Positions 1 to 5,048 of a DNA stretch of 5,063 nucleotides are shown piece by piece. Both the position numbers and the translations under genes were made by a program. Origin of the DNA: Chloroflexota bacterium (GTDB taxonomy: Bacteria > Chloroflexota > Anaerolineae > UBA4142). The number at the start of each line of letters is the position of its first letter. Position 1 is the first letter of the stretch. Where the stretch lies: assembly GCA_016200825.1 (NCBI GenBank), contig JACQEA010000159.1:1-5063 (forward strand), in the 5' to 3' direction. The notes under the pieces were generated by a model. It searched no databases and was not told where the DNA came from. It saw nothing but the letters and a program-made list of their open reading frames with translations.

Positions 1-1133
1 GACGTCATTGCAAAACAAAAAACAAAATAAACCGCCGCGATAAAAAAGAGCACTTCGGTTTGCGCGCCGAGAAATTGTTGTTGTGCGATTACGCTGTTCG
101 CGATGCCCGCCAAATCTAACAAGCCGACAATCGCGACGAGCGATGTATCTTTGAACAGCGAAATAAATTGGCCGACAATCGCGGGAATAACATTGCGCAA
201 TGCTTGCGGCAAAACGATCAACCACAAAATTTGAAATCCATTCAAGCCCAACGCGCGCGCGGCTTCGGCTTGTCCTCGTCCAACCCCTTGCAATCCCCCG
301 CGCACGGTTTCCGCCAGATACGCCGATGTGAAAACGATAAATCCCACCAACGCGCGAATCACGCGCTCGACCGTTACCCCCTCGGGCAAAAAAATCGGCA
401 AAATAATTTGCGCGGAAAAAATTAGCGTGACGAGCGGCACACCGCGAATGATTTCGATGTACAGAATGCTGAAGCCTTTGATCACGGGATAACTGCTTTG
501 CCGCCCTACCGCGAGCAAAACGCCTAACGGAAATGATAATAGTATGCCGGCCATCGCGAGCACGAGCGTAAGCAATAAGCCGCCCCACAAATCTGTCGCG
601 ACAATGGCGAGAGAACCAACGCCGCCGTAAAGAAAAATCGAAATCGCGATTGGCGAAATCAGCCACAACGCGATCAACCCGCGACGCGCTCTCACCACGT
701 GCGCGATTCCAAAACCCGCGGCGAGCAATCCAACTATGCCGACGAGATAGAATCGCGAATTATTTTCAAATGGCAGCAGCGCGAGAAATGCAAACAACGC
801 GGTGATGGCGATGCCAACTTGTTGCATAATCCCGCCGTACATTCGCCAACTCGCGCCGATCAGGAAAGATAAAAGCGCAATGCTCGCTTGGACGCGCCAG
901 GCTTGCTCCAACGTGTAACGCCCAATGAGAAAGAGTCGCAAATTGACGGTGATGACATTCCAATTCGCGCTGGCGACAAATCCCCACAGACCAATCGCAA
1001 AATTGTAAATCAACCATAGCGCGAACAATGTGAGCAGAGAATTAGCCCAACTGCTGAAAAGATTTTTTTTCAGCCAAGCCACAACCCCGATTGAACTCGC
1101 AGGCGGTTTGAGAATATTTGGAATGGCAGACAT
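1..1133 (-). CDS. aapM: General L-amino-acid ABC transporter permease, AapM/BztC type (3' end cut by window edge)
   Basis: This is the second inner-membrane permease of a polar (general L-) amino acid importer. It pairs with the AapQ-like protein upstream and would couple to an AapP-type ATPase. The frame is open from the ATG at 1133 to the left edge, giving 377 visible residues; rhizobial AapM is about 384, so only the last few residues are probably missing. Residues 1-180 form a hydrophobic N-terminal extension with several membrane segments, as is usual for AapM. The conserved permease domain begins near DLWGGLLLTLVLA (181-193), followed by IEIIRGVPLVTLIF (226-239) and AYLAETVRGGLQ (271-282). 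The ATPase-docking EAA loop is EAARALG (290-296), followed by LPQALRNVIPAIVGQFISLF (308-327) and KDTSL (328-332). The start overlaps the preceding stop by one base (TAATG) and is served by GGTGGAG five bases upstream, so translational coupling is likely. Substrate range is inferred from the family. Confidence 0.93.
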   Translation of the reverse strand, partial: MSAIPNILKPPASSIGVVAWLKKNLFSSWANSLLTLFALWLIYNFAIGLWGFVASANWNVITVNLRLFLIGRYTLEQAWRVQASIALLSFLIGASWRMYGGIMQQVGIAITALFAFLALLPFENNSRFYLVGIVGLLAAGFGIAHVVRARRGLIALWLISPIAISIFLYGGVGSLAIVATDLWGGLLLTLVLAMAGILLSFPLGVLLAVGRQSSYPVIKGFSILYIEIIRGVPLVTLIFSAQIILPIFLPEGVTVERVIRALVGFIVFTSAYLAETVRGGLQGVGRGQAEAARALGLNGFQILWLIVLPQALRNVIPAIVGQFISLFKDTSLVAIVGLLDLAGIANSVIAQQQFLGAQTEVLFFIAAVYFVFCFAMT

Positions 1134-2311
1134 TAACGCTCCACCAATTTGAATCGCGAATTGAGTAAATTCATGATCGCCGAGATCGCGAGACTCATCA
1201 GCAAATATGTACCCATCATCATCCCGATCACCTGAATGGTTTGCCCCGTCATATTGAAAATTCCGCCGCCGACAAAAAAAAGATCGGGGTACGCGACCGC
1301 GATTGCCAGCGACGAATTTTTCGTCAAATTTAGATATTGATTCGTGAGCGGGGGAATGATCACGCGTAACGCAACCGGAACCGTGACCAGCCGAAGCGTT
1401 TGAAAATAACTTAGACCCAACGCGCGCGCGGCTTCGCTCAATCCGCGCGGCACGGCTTGGATGCCGGCGCGCACGATTTCCGCGACAAAGGCGCCGGTGT
1501 ACAGCACAAGCCCGAGCAACAACGCAACGTATTCCGGCGACAACGTGATGCCGCCTTGAAAATTAAAACCTTTGAGTTCGGGAATTGTCACTGCAAAAGG
1601 ATTCAACGCGTTCGCAGTGAGAATAACAATTAGAATAAATGCGAGCGGCGCCCACACTGCGCGCCATTCGCGAATTGCGCGACGCGTTTTGAGTTTGCCC
1701 AATCTAACGTAAAAGAAAATGGCAAGCAAAAACCCTGCGCCGATAAACCCGAGCCACATTTCAAAATTCGCGTTGGGATCGTACCATGGCATTGCCAAGC
1801 CGCGATTGCTAAGAAAAATATTGCCGGGCAATTGGAGACTCTCGCGCACGCGCGGCAAGCGCAACACACCGGCTAAATACCAAAAATAAAGTTGAATGAG
1901 CAAGGGCGTGTCAACAAAAATTTCGACATACGCGTGCGCGATTTTTGCGATCAGCCAATTCGCGGACAAGCGCGCGACCCCAACCATCAAGCCGACGATG
2001 GATGTAAGAATAATTCCGAGAACGATCACGCGCACCGTGTTCAATAATCCAACGAGATACGCGCGATACATCGGATCGTGCGGCTCGTATGGAATCGGGC
2101 TTTCGGAAAGCGGAAGCGAAGAGGTTGAGCGCAGAAAATCAAAATCGAAATTCGTGAATTTTTGAAGACCGCGCGTCAAATTGTTGCACAGACTCACGGC
2201 AAGCAACAACATAATCGCGAGAAAAATTAATTGAGCGACCACGCGCAGGACGCGCACATCGCGCCAGAGCGGAATGGAGGTCATCGAGCGCGTTGGAGAG
2301 AGAGGTTGCAT
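1133..2311 (-). CDS. aapQ: General L-amino-acid ABC transporter permease, AapQ/BztB type
   Basis: First inner-membrane permease of the amino acid importer, 392 residues; the rhizobial AapQ is about 400. A membrane segment spans about 26-42. The permease domain opens with the NTVRV signature (91-95) and continues with VEIFVDTPLLIQLYFWYLAGVL (split here: VEIFVDTPLL 129-138, IQLYFWYLAGVL 139-150). It carries the long insertion typical of AapQ, including LPGNIFLSNRGLAMPW (161-176). The EAA docking loop is SEAARALGLSYFQTLRLVTV (292-311), followed by TKNSSLAIAVAYPDL (330-344). The gene lies 55 bases after the binding-protein stop, with a strong stem-loop between, and shares one base with the next permease. 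The start is uncertain. Neither the ATG at 2311 nor the internal ATG at 2284 (residue 10) has a recognisable Shine-Dalgarno sequence. The later one would give MTSIPLW and still keep all the membrane segments. Confidence 0.94.
   Translation of the reverse strand: MQPLSPTRSMTSIPLWRDVRVLRVVAQLIFLAIMLLLAVSLCNNLTRGLQKFTNFDFDFLRSTSSLPLSESPIPYEPHDPMYRAYLVGLLNTVRVIVLGIILTSIVGLMVGVARLSANWLIAKIAHAYVEIFVDTPLLIQLYFWYLAGVLRLPRVRESLQLPGNIFLSNRGLAMPWYDPNANFEMWLGFIGAGFLLAIFFYVRLGKLKTRRAIREWRAVWAPLAFILIVILTANALNPFAVTIPELKGFNFQGGITLSPEYVALLLGLVLYTGAFVAEIVRAGIQAVPRGLSEAARALGLSYFQTLRLVTVPVALRVIIPPLTNQYLNLTKNSSLAIAVAYPDLFFVGGGIFNMTGQTIQVIGMMMGTYLLMSLAISAIMNLLNSRFKLVER
1139..1145 (-). promoter_or_regulatory. Ribosome binding site of the AapM-like permease
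   Basis: GGTGGAG lies five bases before the ATG at 1133 and inside the last codons of the upstream permease. It supports this start and the one-base TAATG overlap. Confidence 0.7.
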
Positions 2312-2325
2312 CGCGAAAAAGTTGA

Positions 2326-2356
2326 GACCCGAAGGGATTTAGAACCCCTTCGGGTC
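2326..2356 (-). terminator. Intercistronic stem-loop between binding protein and permease (leaky terminator or 3'-end stabiliser)
   Basis: GACCCGAAGGG (arm at 2346-2356 read on the minus strand) and CCCTTCGGGTC (2326-2336) form a perfect 11-bp stem with a 9-base loop. On the minus strand it starts 10 bases after the binding-protein stop and is followed by TCAACTTTTTC, a modest U run. Stem-loops here are common in binding-protein transporters: they cut read-through and protect the upstream mRNA, so that the binding protein is made in excess over the permeases. Which of the two roles applies cannot be read from the sequence. Confidence 0.75.
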
Positions 2357-2366
2357 GTTTGAAAAA

Positions 2367-3494
2367 TTAACGAACGGGAGGCGCGTACAGTAATCCACCT
2401 TTGGTATACAACGCGTTCAAACCGCGCGGGACACCTAGTTTGGAAATACTGCGATCGTAAATCTCGCCATAGTTGCCGACGAGTTTGATCACGTTATAAA
2501 ACGCGTCATTGCTCAAGCCCATTTTCTTGGGCAGATCATCCGTGACGCCCAGCAAGCGTTTGACATTCACGTCATCGCTCTTTTTCAGGTCGTCAACATT
2601 TTTCGACGTGATGCCCAATTCTTCCGCGTAAAAAGTCGCGTAGACAACCCAGCTCATCACATCGCGCCACGCGCTATCGCCTTGCGCGACCATTGGGGTC
2701 AACGGCTCTTTCGACATCGTCTCTTCAAGGATCACATAGTCGTCCGCGTTCTTGACGAGCGACGCGCGTTGACCGGCTAATTGTGATTTATCGGAAGTTG
2801 CCGCGTCGCATTTGCCCGCGTCCAGCGATTGGTACAGCGTTGGCGCGTCTTTAAAAGTTTGCGCGGTGTATTTGATGTTGCGCGCTTTGAAAACATCGGC
2901 AAGCACTTGAACATTCGTCGTGCCTTCCAAGACGCAGATGGTCGCGCCGTTCAAATCTTCCAATTTCTTGACATTCGATTTTTTCGGCACCATCATTCCG
3001 CCGCCATCATAGAATGTCGTCGGACCATAATCCACACCATTCTGCGTATCGCGGCCGAGTGTGAACGTCGTGTTGCGGAAGACAATGTCCACATCGCCGC
3101 TTTGCAACGCGGCAAAACGTTCGGTCGTGTTCAACGTGCGGAATTCAACCGGCTTGACATCGCCGAATAACGCGGCAACCATCGCGCGACAAAAATCCGC
3201 GTCAAAACCTTGATACGTTCCATCCGGCGCGAGCGTGCTAAATCCGACGAGCGTACCGTTGATACCGCAAATTAATTTTTTGCGATCCAAAACGGTTTTG
3301 AGACGCGCACCGCTGACGGCGGGAGCTGCGGCTGTTGGCGCAGGTTGTTGAACAACAACGGTTTGTGGAACGACGACGGTTTGCGGAACAACCACCGTCT
3401 CTTTCACCACCTGCGCCGGGGCGGGCGCTTGCGCGCACGCGGCAAGCGCCGCGAGAATCAATAAACTTGCGAGCGCGATTCCAATTTTGTTCAT
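2367..3494 (-). CDS. aapJ: General L-amino-acid ABC transporter substrate-binding lipoprotein, AapJ/BztA type
   Basis: Extracytoplasmic receptor that delivers polar L-amino acids to the AapQ/AapM permeases; 375 residues. The N-terminus is a lipoprotein signal: MNKIGIALAS, a hydrophobic core, then the lipobox LAAC with the lipidated Cys at residue 20. A tether of about 40 residues follows, with three six-residue repeats (TVVVPQ, TVVVPQ, TVVVQQ; 33-50) and a Pro/Ala/Thr stretch. The type 3 solute-binding fold starts near TVLDRKKLICGI (67-78). Family signatures are GFDADFCRAM (97-106), LNTTERFAALQSGDVDI (121-137), FRNTTFTLGRDT (139-150), DYGPTTFYDGGGMMVP (155-170), ATICVLEGTTN (184-194) and AGKCDAATSDKSQL (226-239). 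These match AapJ much better than HisJ/GlnH-type receptors. The start is fixed by GGAGGA eight bases upstream and by the signal peptide. It is the first gene of the transporter operon and has its own promoter. The exact amino acid bound is not determinable. Confidence 0.95.
   Translation of the reverse strand: MNKIGIALASLLILAALAACAQAPAPAQVVKETVVVPQTVVVPQTVVVQQPAPTAAAPAVSGARLKTVLDRKKLICGINGTLVGFSTLAPDGTYQGFDADFCRAMVAALFGDVKPVEFRTLNTTERFAALQSGDVDIVFRNTTFTLGRDTQNGVDYGPTTFYDGGGMMVPKKSNVKKLEDLNGATICVLEGTTNVQVLADVFKARNIKYTAQTFKDAPTLYQSLDAGKCDAATSDKSQLAGQRASLVKNADDYVILEETMSKEPLTPMVAQGDSAWRDVMSWVVYATFYAEELGITSKNVDDLKKSDDVNVKRLLGVTDDLPKKMGLSNDAFYNVIKLVGNYGEIYDRSISKLGVPRGLNALYTKGGLLYAPPVR
3345..3398 (-). 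repeat. Three 18-bp tandem repeats coding the lipoprotein tether
   Basis: Three units of 18 bases encode TVVVPQ, TVVVPQ and TVVVQQ. The codons have drifted (GTG/GTT/GTC; CCG/CCA), so the copies are under protein-level rather than DNA-level constraint. They lie between the lipidated Cys and the folded domain and act as a spacer to the membrane. Confidence 0.8.
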
Positions 3495-3502
3495 TTTATT
3501 AC

Positions 3503-3508
3503 TCCTCC
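3503..3508 (-). promoter_or_regulatory. Ribosome binding site of the binding-protein gene
   Basis: GGAGGA lies eight bases before the ATG at 3494. It is strong and fixes the start. Confidence 0.85.
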
Positions 3509-3522
3509 GTATGTCTGGTGAA

Positions 3523-3550
3523 AATTTTTCTGGGCCAGCGTTGAAAAATT
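3523..3550 (-). repeat. AT-rich inverted repeat in the binding-protein leader
   Basis: AATTTTTC (3543-3550 read on the minus strand) and GAAAAATT (3523-3530) form an 8-bp stem with a 12-base loop, AACGCTGGCCCA. The stem lies in the 5' leader about 14 bases upstream of the ribosome binding site. It is AU-rich and so only moderately stable. No known riboswitch is recognised. Confidence 0.4.
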
Positions 3551-3560
3551 ATTCGCGGTT

Positions 3561-3571
3561 GAATCACCTCC
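3561..3571 (-). promoter_or_regulatory. Orphan Shine-Dalgarno sequence in the binding-protein leader
   Basis: GGAGGTGATTC on the minus strand is a near-perfect complement of the 16S rRNA 3' end but lies 67 bases upstream of the real start, with no ATG at usable distance. A GTG overlaps it and opens a 22-codon frame ending four bases before the real ATG, but this GTG is too close to the site for normal initiation. It could be a ribosome standby site, or it could be hidden by a short CCTC/GAGG stem (3570-3580). Confidence 0.4.
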
Positions 3572-3599
3572 TCGCTGAGGTTGTTTAAGATCGCGCGGA

Positions 3600-3628
3600 A
3601 TTGTAGCATGAGTGTAAAGAAAGGTCAA
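3600..3628 (-). promoter_or_regulatory. Sigma70-type promoter of the amino acid transporter operon
   Basis: On the minus strand the -35 box TTGACC (3628-3623), a 17-base spacer and the -10 box TACAAT (3605-3600) make a near-consensus promoter. The predicted start is near 3593, giving a leader of about 99 nt before the binding-protein ATG. The -35 box lies 8 bases past the hydrolase stop, so the transporter can be transcribed independently of that gene. No terminator is seen between the two, so read-through is also possible. Confidence 0.85.
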
Positions 3629-3636
3629 GATGATTC

Positions 3637-4359
3637 CTACCACTCGTCTAATTCACGCGCGCAAATCTCAACCGATTTTTTCAACAACGCTTCGCCGACG
3701 GCGCGCGTCGCGTTGTTTGGATTCAAGCCCATAATTCCATCTGGATATTTTTGCGGAAACAAACGCGAATTCATCAACTCGCGCGATGATTGCACGCGCG
3801 CGTCGCGTCCCTTCAAGCGATTGAGCTTCACCGCCTCGGGACGAATTGCAAGCATGAACGATGTTTCGCCGGGCGAGGCATGCGATCCGGCTTGCGCGCC
3901 CAACATGTCTATCACCACGCGATACGCGTCCGCGTCGCTCCACCATTGAAATATTTTCGCGCGCAACTGCGGTAATTCGTCCGTCACTTGGTGAATCGCG
4001 CTCGTGATCGCGGCTTCGTTTCCGCCGTGACCATTCACAATCATCACGCGTCGAAATCCATGCCGATAAACCGAGCGTAATATATCTTGAACCACCGCGA
4101 TCAATGTCGCGGGCTGGAGGGAAATCGTTCCTGTGAAAGCAAGATGATGATGCGACATTCCAAAACACAATGTCGGCGCGACGACCAGATTTGTTTTCTC
4201 TCCGACGGCGCGCGCAATCGCTTCGGCTTCAAACGTATCCGTACCCAGACCGAGATGCGGTCCATGTTGTTCGGTTGCGCCGAACGGCAGAATCATTCGA
4301 TCTTCGCGCGCGAGATATTCTTGAATTTCTTCCCACGACATTTCCGCGAGCAATTTCAT
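3637..4359 (-). CDS. Creatininase-family metal-dependent amidohydrolase
   Basis: Cytoplasmic hydrolase of 240 residues (family range about 230-270). The family includes creatininase, the riboflavin/F420-pathway formamide hydrolase ArfB and the mycofactocin peptidase MftE. The metal-site motifs are all present: PFGATEQHGPHLGLGTD (25-41, ligands Glu30, His32, Asp41), FGMSHHHLAFTGTISL (66-81), IVNGHGGNEAA (107-117, ligand His111) and GSHASPGETSFML (158-170, candidate ligand Glu165). In Pseudomonas creatininase the ligands His120 and Glu122 lie in a GHYEN motif; here it is GHGGN with no Glu, as in ArfB/MftE-like members, so creatinine is not a safe substrate call. The ATG at 4359 has GGAGG five bases upstream. 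It precedes the amino acid transporter on the same strand, which suggests linked nitrogen metabolism, but the transporter has its own promoter. The substrate is unknown. Confidence 0.92.
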   Translation of the reverse strand: MKLLAEMSWEEIQEYLAREDRMILPFGATEQHGPHLGLGTDTFEAEAIARAVGEKTNLVVAPTLCFGMSHHHLAFTGTISLQPATLIAVVQDILRSVYRHGFRRVMIVNGHGGNEAAITSAIHQVTDELPQLRAKIFQWWSDADAYRVVIDMLGAQAGSHASPGETSFMLAIRPEAVKLNRLKGRDARVQSSRELMNSRLFPQKYPDGIMGLNPNNATRAVGEALLKKSVEICARELDEW

Positions 4360-4364
4360 ATGCG

Positions 4365-4369
4365 CCTCC
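4365..4369 (-). promoter_or_regulatory. Ribosome binding site of the creatininase-family gene
   Basis: GGAGG lies five bases before the ATG at 4359 and fixes the start. Confidence 0.8.
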
Positions 4370-4378
4370 GTGCGGTTG

Positions 4379-4406
4379 ATTATACTTCAAGTCGGGCGGA
4401 TGCAAA
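4379..4406 (-). promoter_or_regulatory. Promoter of the creatininase-family gene
   Basis: The -10 box is a perfect TATAAT (4384-4379 on the minus strand). TTTGCA (4406-4401), 16 bases upstream, is a weak -35 box. A start near 4372 would leave a leader of only about 13 nt that still contains the GGAGG. The spacing is tight but workable. Confidence 0.6.
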
Positions 4407-4420
4407 CTTTGAAATACCAA

Positions 4421-4449
4421 TTGACTCACGTTGAAACGTATACTACAAT
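4421..4449 (+). promoter_or_regulatory. Plus-strand sigma70-type promoter, divergent from the hydrolase
   Basis: TTGACT (4421-4426), a 17-base spacer and TACAAT (4444-4449) predict a start near 4456. It stands back to back with the hydrolase promoter, 14 bases away. No ORF of useful size follows within 280 bases. It may make a non-coding or long leader RNA, or it may be an older promoter separated from its gene by the repeat element at 4456-4670. Confidence 0.5.
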
Positions 4450-4485
4450 AAGAAATAGACTTTATACAGAATAAAAAATCTCACC

Positions 4486-4512
4486 GCCAAGAACGCAAAG
4501 AACGCTAAGAAT
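4486..4512 (+). repeat. 9-bp degenerate tandem repeat, left block
   Basis: Three consecutive 9-base units, GCCAAGAAC, GCAAAGAAC and GCTAAGAAT, follow the pattern GCnAAGAAC. Intergenic tracts of this style are common in Chloroflexota and several other environmental phyla; that is from memory. The block recurs in reverse at 4569-4586. Confidence 0.65.
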
Positions 4513-4521
4513 AAACAATCG

Positions 4522-4538
4522 GCAAAAAAACTTTTTGC
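4522..4538. repeat. Short perfect inverted repeat
   Basis: GCAAAAA and TTTTTGC are separated by AAC, giving a 7-bp, mostly A-T stem between the two 9-bp repeat blocks. It is too weak for a convincing terminator, as no T run follows. Confidence 0.4.
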
Positions 4539-4568
4539 ATCCACGTCCTAGCGTAAACACTTCATTTT

Positions 4569-4586
4569 TTTCTTCGCGCACTTGGC
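4569..4586 (-). repeat. 9-bp degenerate repeat, right (inverted) block
   Basis: Read on the minus strand, this is GCCAAGTGC followed by GCGAAGAAA, two units of the same GCnAAG pattern as the left block but in the opposite direction. The pair makes an imperfect inverted repeat around about 56 bases. Confidence 0.5.
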
Positions 4587-4609
4587 GTTCCGTTCGCGGA
4601 GTTTATAAT
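4582..4609 (+). promoter_or_regulatory. Possible weak plus-strand promoter inside the repeat region
   Basis: TTGGCG (4582-4587), a 16-base spacer and a perfect TATAAT (4604-4609). The -10 box lies in the loop between the inverted copies CGTTCGC (4591-4597) and GCGAACG (4617-4623), which could be an operator. The -35 box overlaps the repeat, so the match may be fortuitous. Confidence 0.3.
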
Positions 4610-4732
4610 GAGCGAAGCGAACGTACTCAGGACAGGCATTTGCGGTGATAATTATTTCGGATAAAGTCTAATAGGTAAATGAGGAAATAATTTTCACGCT
4701 CAAACTGAACAAAAAATGGGCGGGTTACCCCC

Positions 4733-4761
4733 TTGAAATGAAATCGTATTTCTGTTATACT
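4733..4761 (+). promoter_or_regulatory. Strong plus-strand promoter with extended -10
   Basis: TTGAAA (4733-4738), a 17-base spacer and TATACT (4756-4761), with TGT directly before the -10 box (extended -10). The predicted start is near 4768. It points at the gene starting at 5054 and would give it a leader of about 285 nt that includes the small ORF at 4842-5048. Confidence 0.75.
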
Positions 4762-4780
4762 TTCGGTTGAATCGAAGCGA

Positions 4781-4842
4781 CATTCACTTTCACCGGCGAA
4801 ATTGTTTTTTCCAACGTGAATGTTATTCGTGCCGCAGAATAA
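4781..4842 (+). other. Structured leader segment: nested and tandem inverted repeats
   Basis: Just after the predicted transcript start, CATTCAC (4781-4787) pairs with GTGAATG (4816-4822) across 28 bases. Directly beyond it TTATTC (4823-4828) pairs with GAATAA (4837-4842) around GTGCCGCA. The two stems are contiguous, and the second runs into the ATG at 4842. This could be a cis-regulatory RNA fold. No known riboswitch class is recognised. Confidence 0.35.
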
Positions 4843-5048
4843 TGGCTTGTGCAATGACGGACACCATTCAACTATTTGTTGCTCATTCCCTCACTCGCCA
4901 CCAACTCCATCATTTGTATATGGCGCACTTGTTGCGCCGCAGTCTCGCGCAACGTTCACAAGCGATGATTGTGATCGCGCGCGTTGGATCGCGTCCGTCG
5001 CTTGATTATTTTCAATCATCCAATCAATCTCAAATAGAAGGGAGGTGA
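4842..5048 (+). CDS. Possible small ORF (68 residues) upstream of and coupled to the 5054 gene
   Basis: This is an unrecognised small protein candidate, MACAMTDTIQLFVAHSL at its start and SQIEGR at its end. The middle, from about TIQLF to MIVIA, looks helical and rich in His, Leu and Arg. The second half uses the same codons as the confident genes (GCG, CGC, TTG, CAA). It lies downstream of the good promoter at 4733-4761. Its TGA stop (5046-5048) overlaps the ribosome binding site of the next gene, five bases before that ATG, which fits translational coupling. Against it, no Shine-Dalgarno precedes the ATG at 4842 or the ATG at 4854. The frame is also open back to a TTG at 4767, which lies almost exactly at the predicted transcript start and could give a leaderless 93-residue version. 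No homologue or function is recognised; it may be untranslated leader. Confidence 0.33.
   Translation: MACAMTDTIQLFVAHSLTRHQLHHLYMAHLLRRSLAQRSQAMIVIARVGSRPSLDYFQSSNQSQIEGR
5041..5045 (+). promoter_or_regulatory. Ribosome binding site of the right-edge gene
   Basis: GGAGG sits within GGGAGGTGA, eight bases before the ATG at 5054. It is a near-perfect complement of the 16S rRNA 3' end, and the strength of this signal is what supports a gene start at the edge. Confidence 0.75.

Larger units (their letters stand above)
4456..4670. mobile_element. Candidate MITE-like element with TA-ended terminal inverted repeats
   Basis: TAGACTTTAT (4456-4465) and ATAAAGTCTA (4661-4670) are perfect 10-base inverted copies. 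Extended inward they match at 14 of 17 positions. Both outer ends are TA, the target duplicated by IS630/Tc1-mariner-type transposases, which would make the inserted unit about 211 bp (4458-4668). It encodes no transposase and holds the inverted short-period repeats described separately. A 10-base match in AT-rich DNA of this length could arise by chance, so this is a proposal only. Confidence 0.3.

Noticed and set aside
168..425. 85-residue plus-strand ORF
   Set aside because: It lies antisense to the EAA-loop region of the AapM-type permease and has no ribosome site; composition is low-complexity Gln/Arg/Asn.
766..1017. 83-residue minus-strand ORF
   Set aside because: It is a different frame inside the AapM-type permease, which runs uninterrupted from 1133 to the left edge with family motifs; this ORF shows none.
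2829..3170. 113-residue plus-strand ORF
   Set aside because: It is antisense to the conserved core of the binding lipoprotein, with no start signal or recognisable motif; it is a by-product of GC-biased codons.
3499..3567. 22-codon leader peptide from GTG at 3567
   Set aside because: The GTG overlaps the Shine-Dalgarno itself, so normal initiation is not possible, and no ATG or TTG lies in frame upstream within the predicted transcript; kept only as part of a finding.
3495..3593. Riboswitch (lysine, glycine or T-box type) in the transporter leader
   Set aside because: The leader is only about 99 nt and shows no conserved core of those classes and no terminator/antiterminator pair; only a short AU-rich stem is visible.
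3668..4168. 166-residue minus-strand ORF
   Set aside because: It is an out-of-frame shadow of the creatininase-family gene, Arg/Ser-rich and without motifs.
4486..4599. CRISPR array
   Set aside because: The repeated units are 9 bases, degenerate and directly adjacent or inverted, with no regular unique spacers and no cas genes.
4627..4854. 75-residue minus-strand ORF in the intergenic region
   Set aside because: It starts at TTG with no ribosome binding site, uses codons unlike the neighbouring genes, and runs against the strong plus-strand promoter at 4733-4761.
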